Source: Planctomycetota bacterium
GTDB taxonomy: Bacteria > Planctomycetota > J058 > JAJDCP01
Reading direction: 5' to 3'
Assembly (NCBI GenBank): GCA_029260765.1
Contig: JAJDCP010000116.1
Location: 1 to 41,502 of the forward strand
DNA: 41,502 nucleotides
Every line of letters starts with the position of its first letter. The first letter of the stretch is position 1. The position numbers were made by a program, and so were the translations under genes. Of the stretch, positions 7,518 to 16,774 are shown one piece after another. The notes beneath the pieces are model-generated. The model was not told where the DNA came from, ran no database searches, and saw only the letters and a list, made by a program, of their open reading frames with translations.

Positions 7518-7839
7518 TGACAAGCCAGAGCGACTGTGTGGCGAAATCTCGTTCCATGAGGCGGCCTCTGCGAGCGCCGGAAGGAGCTCTGGCGGAGGTT
7601 GCATCCGGAGGTTCTGGTTTGGCCGATACGGAACGGCCTTCTCGTCGTCACAGACCGGCGCTACAGGCGGTTTTCAGCGGTTCGGAGGCAATGAACAAGC
7701 CTGATCGAGGACTCCGGAGCAAAGTCTCAATCAAAACTGCCCTGTGTCAGGAGCTCTGGAGTCCGAACGGTCCGAGGCCGGAAAGCCATCGGTTCCTGGA
7801 CGGCATGGCGAGGCACTCCAGCACCCAGCGAGTTGGCGC

Positions 7840-8493
7840 TCAGCGCTTCCCGACGATCGGGTCATAGGCGACCACCCGCCGCACCCAGGCGCGCGTCTTC
7901 TCACGGCCCTCGCCGAGTTTCAGATGTGCGCCGAAGAACGCGGCGATCGGATGGGTCTTGGAGTTGGACTCGGTCAGGTCGGCCAGATACAACGAGCTGC
8001 CCACGACGATGTCGGCGGCGCTCAGGTGGTCACCGACCAGGAAGTCGCCCTGGCTGAGCGCATCTTCGAGCGCTCCGCAGTGCTCGTTGAGCAGTTGGTT
8101 CGCCTTGGCCAGCACCTCGGCGTCCGGTGCGGGCGCAAATGCCTGGCTGAAGACCATGCCGACCGGCTCGCTGAGCTGGGTGCGTGAGAAGAGCTCCCAG
8201 CGTTCGATCTCGGGCAGGGTTGCGTAGTCTGTCGTGAAGATCGGAGGCGTGTCGGGGAAGTTGGCTTCGAGGTAGCGGAGGATCGCGCCGGAGTCGAAGA
8301 TGATGGTCTCGCCGTGCTGCAGCACCGGGGCACGGGGTTGACGGGAGAGGCTGATCAGAGCGGCACGGTCGCCGGGGAAGCCGTCGAGCTCGAGCGGCAC
8401 TCTCTCATAGTCGAGGCCTTTGTAGCCCAGGGCCACGCGGACTTTCACGCTGTTTGGTGAGCCTGTCAGCTCGTGGAGTCGCAGTGTAGACAT
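7840..8493 (-). CDS. Glutathione S-transferase family protein
   Basis: 217 residues from ATG 8493 behind GGGAGAG. The N-terminal thioredoxin-like domain (about residues 1-80) contains LHELTGSPNSVKVRVAL in the active-site region and FDSGAILRYLEANF, equivalent to the glutathione-contacting ES/DSxAI motif. The C-terminal helical domain (about 90-217) includes FLVGDHLSAADIVVGSSLY, the conserved GST N-capping/ADI motif. It probably conjugates or reduces electrophiles in the cytoplasm using glutathione or another thiol. It is transcribed divergently from an HxlR regulator with two palindromes between them, so it is almost certainly the target of that regulator. Confidence 0.9.
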   Translation of the reverse strand: MSTLRLHELTGSPNSVKVRVALGYKGLDYERVPLELDGFPGDRAALISLSRQPRAPVLQHGETIIFDSGAILRYLEANFPDTPPIFTTDYATLPEIERWELFSRTQLSEPVGMVFSQAFAPAPDAEVLAKANQLLNEHCGALEDALSQGDFLVGDHLSAADIVVGSSLYLADLTESNSKTHPIAAFFGAHLKLGEGREKTRAWVRRVVAYDPIVGKR

Positions 8494-8531
8494 CGATCTC
8501 TCCCAAGGGTTGGTGGTGCGGAACGTGCTGG

Positions 8532-8560
8532 AGTCTAGGCGGACAACTTGTTTTTTGCAA
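8532..8560 (-). promoter_or_regulatory. Promoter of the GST gene
   Basis: On the minus strand TTGCAA (8560-8555) and TAGACT (8537-8532) are separated by exactly 17 bases. The -35 box and most of the spacer lie inside the first palindrome (8546-8562), so a protein bound there would block RNA polymerase. Confidence 0.55.
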
Positions 8561-8562
8561 GT
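8546..8562. promoter_or_regulatory. Operator 1 (ACTTG-N7-CAAGT)
   Basis: Perfect 5-bp inverted repeat ACTTG/CAAGT around a T-rich 7-base centre. A second, near-identical site starts 23 bases downstream. Overlap with the GST promoter and proximity to the HxlR gene make it the probable HxlR binding site. Confidence 0.65.
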
Positions 8563-8568
8563 CGAATC

Positions 8569-8585
8569 GCTTGTGTTTTGCAAGC
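8569..8585. promoter_or_regulatory. Operator 2 (GCTTG-N7-CAAGC)
   Basis: Second copy of the palindrome, with the same CTTG..TTTTGCAAG body as operator 1 and 23 bases away. It overlaps the -35 region proposed for the HxlR gene, which suggests autorepression. Confidence 0.65.
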
Positions 8586-8598
8586 TCTTTGCTATGCT
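8571..8598 (+). promoter_or_regulatory. Candidate promoter of the HxlR gene
   Basis: TTGTGT (8571-8576) and TATGCT (8593-8598) are 16 bases apart. The start point would fall near 8605, at or next to the ATG at 8606, so the transcript may be nearly leaderless. No ribosome binding site is evident before 8606, which agrees with that. Confidence 0.35.
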
Positions 8599-8605
8599 AC
8601 GACTT

Positions 8606-9019
8606 ATGGATTCCTGCCCCAAGCCACGCTCAGCATGTCCCGTTGTGTTCGCCCTCGACCTGTTTGGGGACAAGTGGACGCTTCTGATCATCCGCGACAT
8701 GGCCTTGCTCGGGCGTAGCAGCTACACGGAGTTTCTGGCCGCCGGGGAGGGGATCTCGACAAACATCCTGGCCCACCGGCTCAAACGCCTCGAGGCGGCG
8801 CAGATCGTGCGCAAGGAGCGGCATCCCGAGCACGGCGCCAAGTTCCGCTACACGTTGACGCCCAAGGGGTTGGATCTGATCCCGGTGTTGGTGGAGATGT
8901 TGCGCTGGAGTGCCAGGCACGACCCGGAGTCGCCCGTACCCCAGGAGCTCCGCCAACGTCTCGAAGACGAGCCCCGCGCCGTAGCCGAAGAGATGCGCCG
9001 GCGGACCGAGAGAGACTGA
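8606..9019 (+). CDS. HxlR-family transcriptional regulator
   Basis: 137 residues from ATG 8606 (an in-frame ATG at 8594 is the alternative). The winged-helix HxlR domain is clear: CPVVFALDLFGDKWTLLIIRDM, then the recognition region GISTNILAHRLKRLEAAQIV and the wing KFRYTLTPKGLDLIPVL. There are cysteines at positions 4 and 11. In redox-sensing members of the family (YodB and HypR types) an N-terminal Cys senses quinones, aldehydes or hypochlorite. A detoxifying GST is transcribed divergently and two palindromes lie between them, which fits a stress-released repressor. The inducer cannot be told. Confidence 0.9.
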   Translation: MDSCPKPRSACPVVFALDLFGDKWTLLIIRDMALLGRSSYTEFLAAGEGISTNILAHRLKRLEAAQIVRKERHPEHGAKFRYTLTPKGLDLIPVLVEMLRWSARHDPESPVPQELRQRLEDEPRAVAEEMRRRTERD

Positions 9020-9225
9020 GCTTCGGAACCCGCGCGCCCGATGTGCGCTGTCCAGGATTGCGGCGCCGCCCCGCCGGGCGGGTCGTACAATATCGCGCGC
9101 ACTCGAGGCTCGATGTGGACCGAGGCCCGGCGCCGTGTATGATCGCAAGCTCGAGTCGACGCATTCGAGCCAGAATCCGCGAGAGATCGCTGGCTGGCCG
9201 CTGGCTACAGACACGGAGAACCAAC

Positions 9226-10005
9226 ATGCCCGAAGCTCTCGATCGCATGGTGATGCGCTTCCACCAGTTGCTTGAGGGCCGCTGGCTGAGCCCGTCCCGG
9301 GTATTCGCGATGGCAGACGAGAACGCCGATGGGCTGGTCTCCTACAACGAATTTTCTCTGTTCCTCAAGCAGCTGGGAGTCGCCGCCTGGTGGGCGAAAC
9401 ACGGGCAGGACCTGTTCAAGCGTTTCGATCGTTCCGGGGACGGCGTCATCGACCTGAACGAGCTTGAGGAGGCGATGACCAAGGTCGTCTCGCGTGCCAA
9501 CCGCAAGCGCACCTCACGCACACCTGCCCTGACCCGCAAGGTCGACCGCCAGGCTCGACTGGTCGCCCTGGTCGCCCATCGCGACATGCGTGGCTGTCTC
9601 GTACACTTCGTCGAACAGAATCTCGACTTCTTCTGCGCGGTGCCGCTCTTGGCTACTACCGGGACCGCGAAAGCCCTGCGCCGCGCGCTGGGGCTGCAGG
9701 TCGATAAGAAGGTGACCCAGGGGTCGCTGGGCGGCGACCAGGCGATCGCCGCGATGTTGTGTGAAGACAAGATCGCCGCGGCCTTCGTCTTCAAGGATCC
9801 GATGCAGACGGGCTCTGCCAGCACGGGCCTGGGCGAGATCCTGCGCTTGTGCGACGTGTATCAGGTGCCCTACGCCACCAACCGCGCCAGCGCCCTCGGT
9901 CTGTTTCTGTCGTTGCAGAAGTTCGGGGCGAGCGGGGATCTGAGCGCGGCGGCGGATGACTTCCCCGCAGACCTCTCCACGCAGCGGCTGCCCCCGCGGG
10001 TTTGA
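9226..10005 (+). CDS. EF-hand pair fused to a methylglyoxal synthase domain
   Basis: 259 residues from ATG 9226 behind GGAG. Residues 31-42 (DENADGLVSYNE) and 68-79 (DRSGDGVIDLNE) are two canonical EF-hand calcium loops with all six ligand positions filled. A basic linker (about 88-108) leads to a methylglyoxal synthase (MGS) domain (about 110-235). In it, LVAHRDM matches the active-site His19 region of E. coli MgsA, GGDQ keeps the catalytic Asp (Asp171 here) and FKDPM keeps the second Asp (Asp191). The VPHDPD segment of MgsA with its active-site His is replaced by QTGSAS, so activity is uncertain. If active, it would convert dihydroxyacetone phosphate to methylglyoxal under calcium control. 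Confidence 0.82.
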   Translation: MPEALDRMVMRFHQLLEGRWLSPSRVFAMADENADGLVSYNEFSLFLKQLGVAAWWAKHGQDLFKRFDRSGDGVIDLNELEEAMTKVVSRANRKRTSRTPALTRKVDRQARLVALVAHRDMRGCLVHFVEQNLDFFCAVPLLATTGTAKALRRALGLQVDKKVTQGSLGGDQAIAAMLCEDKIAAAFVFKDPMQTGSASTGLGEILRLCDVYQVPYATNRASALGLFLSLQKFGASGDLSAAADDFPADLSTQRLPPRV

Positions 10006-10013
10006 CTCAAGCA

Positions 10014-10754
10014 TCAGCGCCGGTCCTGGAGTCTCTGCGGAGGCAGGCAGCAGCCGATGCATTCCAGCGTTTCATGCCAGGCGAGCACTGCTTGCGCCTG
10101 CCAGCTCTTGCCTTGTTCCCTGAATTCGGCGGCCAGAGCGTGGATCGGAACGAGGTGGTCGGCATGAAACCATGCAGGCGCATCGTCCTCATCGCCCAGC
10201 TTGCCAAGAGTGACGCAACGCTCGAAGAGACTCCCCCAGGCGGCGTTGTCCATCAGACCAGCCTCGCTTGACAAGGCCTGACCCAGCGCGACCCAATAGC
10301 CAAACAAGCCATCTTTCCAGGCGTCCGGGATCCGCGGCTCCAGGGCCCTGAGGAAGTCGATTTGCGATTCTGGGCAGGCCAAGAGCGCAGCCTGGAAGGG
10401 CTCCGGTGGACGATAGCCATGATCGACGACGTAATGGAGAATCAACGACGGCGCGGCAAACAGCCCATCAGCACCGAGCCTGGGAATGTAGAGGTTGGTC
10501 GCGCCGACCGCGACAACGCGGCCCTCGCTGTCATGCATCTCTTGGATGGCTTCGCCACAAAGCTCGCACTTGTGCGAGCCACGAAAACGTCTCGGGTCGA
10601 AGATGGTCTCGATACGGTCGAACAAGCGCTCGACCACTCCGGGCATGACCGGTCCCTGCGCATGGGGTTGTTCTCCACCAAGCCAACCGATCGCGACCAA
10701 CTCGACGTCTGCAGAAATGTAGGTGCAAGGAGCGAGGTCCGGGAGGTAGGTCAT
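10014..10754 (-). CDS. Uncharacterised protein with an HxCxxC zinc-like motif
   Basis: 246 residues from ATG 10754 behind GGAAGGAAG. The N-terminus (MTYLPDLAPCTYI, then VAIGWLGGEQPHAQGPVMPGVVERL) and the GSHKCELCGEAI segment near residue 60 resemble a family of uncharacterised bacterial proteins. In that family an N-terminal beta-rich part precedes a short Cys/His cluster. The segment LYIPRLGADGLFAAPSLILHYVVDHGYRPP continues the same domain. A C-terminal part (about 140-246) is helical and includes more His and Cys residues (CVTLG, FHADHLVPIHAL, ECIGCCLP). It lies 46 bases after sdhB and may be co-transcribed with it, but no functional link is evident. The family name is uncertain. Confidence 0.65.
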   Translation of the reverse strand: MTYLPDLAPCTYISADVELVAIGWLGGEQPHAQGPVMPGVVERLFDRIETIFDPRRFRGSHKCELCGEAIQEMHDSEGRVVAVGATNLYIPRLGADGLFAAPSLILHYVVDHGYRPPEPFQAALLACPESQIDFLRALEPRIPDAWKDGLFGYWVALGQALSSEAGLMDNAAWGSLFERCVTLGKLGDEDDAPAWFHADHLVPIHALAAEFREQGKSWQAQAVLAWHETLECIGCCLPPQRLQDRR

Positions 10755-10800
10755 GGGTCTTCCTTCCAGAGAATCAGGGTCTCGACGACCCTCCCGCGTC

Positions 10801-11550
10801 TCAGTCGCCGAACAGGTCTTTGAGCATCTGCAACGTCGTGGCGCGTCCCAGCTTGCCGATCGCTGTCGTCAGCGGGATCTCTTTGGGGCACGCTTCCAGG
10901 CAATTCTGCGCGTTCCCACAATCGGACAAGCCGCCCTCGCCCATGATCGCGTGCAGTCGGTCCTTCGCGAACCACTTGCCCGTCGGGTGCGAATTCATCA
11001 GGAAGACCTGCCCCAACACGGCGGGACCCACGAAGTCGAGCCCCTCACCGTATTGCGGACAGGCCTCCATGCAGCAGCAACAGGTCATGCAGCGGCTGAA
11101 GGCGTAGTTCAGGTCCCATTGCTGAGGAGAGATGCGCGGCGAACCTTCGTGCACATCCCAGCTGCCATCGATGTCGATCCAGGCGTGGGCTTTGCGCAGC
11201 CCGTTGAAGGCCTTCGCCCGGTCGACGGCCAGGTCACGCACCACGGGGAACTTCCGCAGCGGCTCGAGCACGATCGGCTGCTCCAGCTGATCGACCAGTG
11301 CAGAGCAGGCCTGGCGCGGTTTGCCGTTGACCAGCATCGCGCACGCCCCGCAGACCTCCTCCATGCAGTTGCACTCAAAGATCACCGGAGCCACCGGCTT
11401 GCCCTCGGCATTGTGCGGCTGCTCGCGGATCGCCATCAGGGCGGACACGACATTGTGCTGCTCGCGGTAGGGGATCTCGAATTCTTCCCAATAGGGAGCT
11501 GTATCGGGCTTCTCCTGCCTGCGGACCCTCAGCCGAATCGGTTTGCTCAT
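10801..11550 (-). CDS. sdhB: Succinate dehydrogenase/fumarate reductase iron-sulfur subunit
   Basis: 249 residues from ATG 11550, preceded by AAGGGG (a GTG one codon upstream is the alternative). The N-terminal ferredoxin domain has the [2Fe-2S] ligands in CNCMEEVCGACAMLVNG..C. The C-terminal helical domain has CMTCCCCMEACPQY and CGNAQNCLEACPKEIP, the ligands of the [4Fe-4S] and [3Fe-4S] centres. It transfers electrons from the flavoprotein to quinone at the membrane anchor. The gene follows sdhA after 12 bases and ends the sdhCAB set. Together with the single five-helix cytochrome it indicates the b-type complex of Bacillus and epsilonproteobacterial kind. Confidence 0.95.
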   Translation of the reverse strand: MSKPIRLRVRRQEKPDTAPYWEEFEIPYREQHNVVSALMAIREQPHNAEGKPVAPVIFECNCMEEVCGACAMLVNGKPRQACSALVDQLEQPIVLEPLRKFPVVRDLAVDRAKAFNGLRKAHAWIDIDGSWDVHEGSPRISPQQWDLNYAFSRCMTCCCCMEACPQYGEGLDFVGPAVLGQVFLMNSHPTGKWFAKDRLHAIMGEGGLSDCGNAQNCLEACPKEIPLTTAIGKLGRATTLQMLKDLFGD

Positions 11551-11562
11551 CACAGCCCCTTC

Positions 11563-13437
11563 CTATCGGTAATCGCGCGGTTTGTCGGGAGCCAGAATCG
11601 AGGTGTCCACCTCTCGGTAGCTGATCTGCGGCCCTTCAGGCGACCAGTCCGCGACGGTGGTCTTCAGCCAGCGGTCGTTGTTCGCCTTCCATTTTTCCAC
11701 ATACGCGTCCCACTCAGGATCTCCCGGGTACTTCCCCTCGGGAATCTCGAGCGCGAACTCCGGCTTGTAGTGTGCGCCGCGGCACTCGTCCCGCTCGCGA
11801 GCCGACTTGGCGATGACACGCGCCAACACGATCATGTCCCGTACCTGGCGCGTAAAGGCCAGCGAGTCGTTGCTCCAGCCCGCTTGATCGGCCAGCGTGA
11901 TCTTCTGCGAGCGCTCTTCCATGGCCTCCAGCTGCTCGAGCGCTTCGTCCAGGCTCGCGTTGTCGCGCACGACGCCCACCTTCGCGGTCATCAAGCGGCC
12001 GAGCTCTTTGTGCAACGTATACGGGTTCTCGCCTTTGCTGGTCGCAAGGATGGCGGCATTGATGTGATCCTGCCTGGTGCGCTCGGGTTCGCCGTCCAGC
12101 GGCCTCCCCGGCGTCCGCCCCCGCGTATAGCTGACGGCCGCCTCTCCGGCCACCCTGCCACTGAACGAGGCCGAGAGCAGCGAGTTGGCTCCGAGCCGGT
12201 TGGCCCCATGATAGGCGCCGTCGCACTCGCCGCAGGCGAACAGCCCGGGGATCGAGGTCTGGTGATTCCGCGGACTGCCGCGTTTCAGACCTCCGCTGTC
12301 CGGGTCCATTTCCCAATCGACCCACAAGCCACCCATCGAGTAGTGGGTGGTCGGGAAGATCTCCATCGGGTGCTCGCACGGGTCGAGCCCCTTGAACTTC
12401 TGGTAGATCTCCAGAATCGCGCCCAAACGCCGCCGCAAGAAGTCGTTAGGCAGATGGGTGAGGTCGAGATACACCTTGTCCTTGCCCTGAATCCCCAGGC
12501 CCAGCTCGCGGACTACCTTCCAGATGGCTTTCGACGCGACGTCCCGCGGCGCGGTGTTGCCGTAGGCCGGGTACCATTCCTCGAGGAAATAGAAGCGCTC
12601 GGCTTCGGGGATCGTGCGCGGATCCCGGGCATCCCCTGCCTGCCGCGGAACCCACACGCGTCCGCCTTCCCCACGTGAGGCCTCGCTCATCAGCCGGTTC
12701 TTGTCGTCGCCCTTCATACCGGTGGGGTGGAACTGGATGAACTCCCCGTTCATGAAGCGGGCGCCCTGTTGGTAGACACGGCTGGCGGCGGCTCCCGTCG
12801 AATTCGTCGAGTTGGTCGACTTGCCGTACAGCAGGCCCAGACCCCCTGTCGCCAGGATCACCGCATCGGCGTGGAAGGCATCTACCTGCATCGTACGCAG
12901 GTCGAGCGCCGTGATGCCACGGGCCACGCCATCTTCGTCGAGCAGCAGCGAGAGGAATTCCCACCACTCGAATTTCCGAATGCGGCCGGCTTCCTCGTGC
13001 TTCCGCACCTGCTCGTCCACGCCATAGAGCAGCTGTTGACCAGTGCTGGCACCCGCGAAGACGGTGCGGCGGTTCTTGACTCCTCCGAACAGGCGCAGAT
13101 CCATCAAGCCCTCGGGGGTGCGGGAGAAGGTCACTCCCATACGCTCGAAGGTACGGATCAGGCCGGGAGCGCCCTCGGCCAAGGACTTGATCGGGGGTTG
13201 GTCGGCCAGGTAGGCGCCGCCTTTGATCGTGTCGACGACGTGCTGCCAGACGCTGTCATGCTGCCCTTTGGTGTCCATGCAGGCGTTGATACCACCCTGA
13301 GCGCAAGCAGAGTGCGAGCGCTTGACCTCGAACAAGGAGAAGAGATCGACGGGGTGACCAGCCTCTGCGGCCACCAAGGCCGCCCAGAGACCTCCGAGCC
13401 CACCCCCGACAATCAGGATGCGCGGTTTTTGACTCAT
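11563..13437 (-). CDS. sdhA: Succinate dehydrogenase/fumarate reductase flavoprotein subunit
   Basis: 624 residues from ATG 13437. FAD-binding GGGLGGLWAALVAAEAG lies at the N-terminus, followed by SHSACAQGGINA with the His that carries covalent FAD. QFHPTGM and the EASRGEGGRVWV segment form the dicarboxylate-binding and catalytic region. HYSMGGLWVD and GECDGAYHGANRLGANSLL follow, and a helical C-terminal domain ends the protein. The complex oxidises succinate to fumarate in the TCA cycle, or runs in reverse in anaerobes; sequence alone does not settle direction. Order sdhC-sdhA-sdhB with 19- and 12-base gaps indicates one operon. The pckA gene lies immediately upstream of sdhC. Confidence 0.95.
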   Translation of the reverse strand: MSQKPRILIVGGGLGGLWAALVAAEAGHPVDLFSLFEVKRSHSACAQGGINACMDTKGQHDSVWQHVVDTIKGGAYLADQPPIKSLAEGAPGLIRTFERMGVTFSRTPEGLMDLRLFGGVKNRRTVFAGASTGQQLLYGVDEQVRKHEEAGRIRKFEWWEFLSLLLDEDGVARGITALDLRTMQVDAFHADAVILATGGLGLLYGKSTNSTNSTGAAASRVYQQGARFMNGEFIQFHPTGMKGDDKNRLMSEASRGEGGRVWVPRQAGDARDPRTIPEAERFYFLEEWYPAYGNTAPRDVASKAIWKVVRELGLGIQGKDKVYLDLTHLPNDFLRRRLGAILEIYQKFKGLDPCEHPMEIFPTTHYSMGGLWVDWEMDPDSGGLKRGSPRNHQTSIPGLFACGECDGAYHGANRLGANSLLSASFSGRVAGEAAVSYTRGRTPGRPLDGEPERTRQDHINAAILATSKGENPYTLHKELGRLMTAKVGVVRDNASLDEALEQLEAMEERSQKITLADQAGWSNDSLAFTRQVRDMIVLARVIAKSARERDECRGAHYKPEFALEIPEGKYPGDPEWDAYVEKWKANNDRWLKTTVADWSPEGPQISYREVDTSILAPDKPRDYR

Positions 13438-13456
13438 CGTGTTTCCCCGCTGGGTG

Positions 13457-14110
13457 TCATGGCGTGGCGACGGGCGTTTCGAGCAGGAAGCCGAGCAGGC
13501 CGTGGATGCCCAGGGCCAGCAAGAGCAGCCCGAAGATCGTGACGAGCACGAAGCTGGTTTTCTGGCCGCGTGGCGTGGTCGTCACCCCCCAGGTGATGCC
13601 CATCGTCCACAGACCGTTGGACAGGTGGAAGACGGACAGGACCATCCCCAGGAAGTAGGCGGCCAGAGCCACGGGGTGCGAGAGCATGCCCCGCATGTGG
13701 GAGAACATGTCTTCGGCCACCTCGGGCCGCCAGATCGACAGGATGCGGGTCCAGCCCACATGGAAGATCAGGAACGCGAGGATGCCCACCCCCGAGACCC
13801 GCTGCGCCCACCACATCCAGTTGCGGAAGGTGCCGTATTGATGAAGATTGCTCTTGGTCTGCTTGGCGATCTTCAGCCCGTACAGGGCGTGGAACAAGAT
13901 CGGCAGCGCGAGCACGAAGATCTCGATAATGGGCAGGTAGTTGATGCCCTGGATCTTCTGGACGACGTGCTCGTTGTAGTACTCAGCGCCGAAGCGGGAG
14001 TGGGTGTTTTCCCACAGGTGGAAGACGAGGAAGCCCCCCACCGGGATCAAACCAAACAGGGAATGCAACCGCCGAAGCACGAAGTTCGGATTGCGGACTG
14101 ATGCGCTCAC
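13457..14110 (-). CDS. sdhC: Succinate dehydrogenase cytochrome b558 subunit
   Basis: 217 residues using GTG 14110, which has a strong GGGGAGG site; a longer form from TTG 14128 is less likely. There are five transmembrane helices and RRLHSLFGLIPVGGFLVFHLWEN at the start. His residues at 31, 74, 117 and 162 sit in the helices where the two b hemes of Bacillus-type SdhC are ligated. It anchors SdhAB to the membrane and passes electrons to quinone. No separate SdhD exists, as expected for this type. It starts 60 bases after the end of pckA, so transcription may continue from that gene. Confidence 0.93.
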   Translation of the reverse strand: MSASVRNPNFVLRRLHSLFGLIPVGGFLVFHLWENTHSRFGAEYYNEHVVQKIQGINYLPIIEIFVLALPILFHALYGLKIAKQTKSNLHQYGTFRNWMWWAQRVSGVGILAFLIFHVGWTRILSIWRPEVAEDMFSHMRGMLSHPVALAAYFLGMVLSVFHLSNGLWTMGITWGVTTTPRGQKTSFVLVTIFGLLLLALGIHGLLGFLLETPVATP

Positions 14111-14170
14111 CGTTCCTCCCCTGTCCAAACAAAGACCCGCCGCAGCCGGCCCTGTGAGGACTTTCGCTGG

Positions 14171-15754
<1,584 letters not shown>

Positions 15755-15855
15755 AGGGAGGCCTCCTTGTGTGGCCAAAAACTCTGCAGATTCCATACCA
15801 TCCGGCCTATGTTTCGAGGCGCGGCGCGTTCTCAAGACTCTCTGTCAGTGGGTGT

Positions 15856-15892
15856 TACCAAATGGTAGCGGGCAGGGGGGTGTCGTTACCAA
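15856..15892. promoter_or_regulatory. Palindrome and direct repeat upstream of pckA
   Basis: TACCAAATGGTA (15856-15867) is a perfect 5-bp inverted repeat. The sequence GTTACCAA occurs both here (15854-15861) and at 15885-15892, 31 bases apart or about three helical turns. A further TACCAT lies at 15796. This arrangement suggests a dimeric regulator binding on one face of the DNA to control pckA. The regulator is unknown. Confidence 0.4.
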
Positions 15893-15919
15893 TGTGGAGC
15901 GTTTTGGGGGTGGCGAACG

Positions 15920-16411
15920 TCAGCCCGCCAGCCCATCCACCTGCGCGAGGGCGGCTTGGAAGCCCTCGACGCTGGGAGGTTGCTTGCCGCGACCGGGAAC
16001 GATGGTGTGGCCTTCGGCGATCAGCCAGTGTGCCTGTGCCTCGACACCGCCGGGGAACTTCGGGTTCAGCTTGCCCTTGACCTTCAAGCTCCGCCACCAG
16101 GGGGTTGGTGGCCGGATGCCCTGGGCGCGGTCCTCCTCGGCTGCCTCTGCGACAATCCGCAGGAAGATCCCTGTCGTCATGGGACACAGTGCGTTCGTGC
16201 CGTAGTGGTCTGCCAGGGCTGTCATGATCTGGCTGACTAGAATCAACCGGCCCGGGGGGACTCTGCGCAGGACCCGGTCGATGTCGAGGGGACGGGCAAT
16301 CGCCATGGTGCCTTGTCCCCAGGCTTTCTGCATGCGGGCAGGAATGTCCACGATCTTGGGCTGGGCGGGCTCCAGAAGCTTCTCGCGCCAGGTCTTCTTG
16401 CTCTTCGGCAT
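15920..16411 (-). CDS. MGMT-like (alkyltransferase-like) small protein
   Basis: 163 residues beginning MPKSKKTWREKLLEPAQPKIVDIP. The body, RRVPPGRLILVSQIMTALADHYGTNALCPMTTGIF, has the layout of the winged-helix DNA-binding domain of O6-alkylguanine transferase-like proteins. The segment CPMTTGIF stands where the active PCHR motif would be. The later PWWRSLKVKGKLNPKFPGGVEAQ resembles the post-motif part of that fold. I recall relatives annotated as MGMT family proteins. With no PCHR it is unlikely to be a methyltransferase and may only bind DNA. It lies 30 bases downstream of the preceding small gene and upstream of pckA on the same strand. Confidence 0.6.
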   Translation of the reverse strand: MPKSKKTWREKLLEPAQPKIVDIPARMQKAWGQGTMAIARPLDIDRVLRRVPPGRLILVSQIMTALADHYGTNALCPMTTGIFLRIVAEAAEEDRAQGIRPPTPWWRSLKVKGKLNPKFPGGVEAQAHWLIAEGHTIVPGRGKQPPSVEGFQAALAQVDGLAG

Positions 16412-16441
16412 GTTGCTCCGCCCTTCAGGAGGCCTGCCGGG

Positions 16442-16774
16442 CTACAGGGCAGTCAGCATGAATGCGGCGACGACGCCCGCAGTGGCCAGGGCGACGAGCA
16501 GCACGATGGCGACGCCCGCACCGCCGCCGCTGCCGGAATATTGGGTACGGTAGACGGGCACCTCGGTATGACGGCGCACGTCCAGGCTGCGCTCTTCGAC
16601 CTGCCGCTTGAAGCGCAGCCGGGTCTGGTCGAAGACCTCGACCAGCTCCCAGCCATTGGCCTGCTCCTGGTCGCAGGCGCGGGCGATGGCCTCATCGCTC
16701 TTGAACGCCCCAAAGGGTGAGCGCAGTATTTTGAACTCCCAGCCGTCGAGCTGTCCTGGACCGTAGCCTGTCAT
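16442..16774 (-). CDS. Small C-tail-anchored protein, unknown function
   Basis: 110 residues from ATG 16774, which follows GGAGGAAGAG. A soluble part (LDGWEFKILRSPFGAF..ACDQEQANGWELVEVFDQTRLRFKR) resembles short domains of about 60 residues seen in cyanobacterial and planctomycete proteins, followed by one transmembrane helix at the C-terminus. A second start at ATG 16864 also has an excellent GGAGGAAG site. It would add 30 residues rich in Ala and Gly (MVAAGAAGAAGAA...), so both products are possible. It lies between argF and the MGMT-like gene, all on the same strand. No function can be assigned. Confidence 0.65.
   Translation of the reverse strand: MTGYGPGQLDGWEFKILRSPFGAFKSDEAIARACDQEQANGWELVEVFDQTRLRFKRQVEERSLDVRRHTEVPVYRTQYSGSGGGAGVAIVLLVALATAGVVAAFMLTAL

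Larger units (their letters stand above)
7244..7839. other. Gene-free repeat-bearing interval
   Basis: There is no supportable gene between the selenoprotein stop and the end of the convergent GST gene. The first part carries a hexanucleotide array, repeat B1 and repeat A2 (listed separately). The rest (7518-7839) has no clear feature except at 7640-7676. There the reverse strand reads CTGTAGCGCCGGTCTGTGACGA, resembling the start of repeat B and suggesting a decayed inverted copy. Confidence 0.7.

Noticed and set aside
7253..7867. Plus-strand frame with an Asn-Pro/Asp-Pro repeat
   Set aside because: The repeat is only the translation of the hexanucleotide array. The frame runs through dispersed repeats and lacks a ribosome binding site.
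10753..12678. 641-codon plus-strand frame antisense to sdhB and sdhA
   Set aside because: The opposite strand encodes clear SdhB and SdhA motifs. The frame is open only because of GC-rich codon bias.
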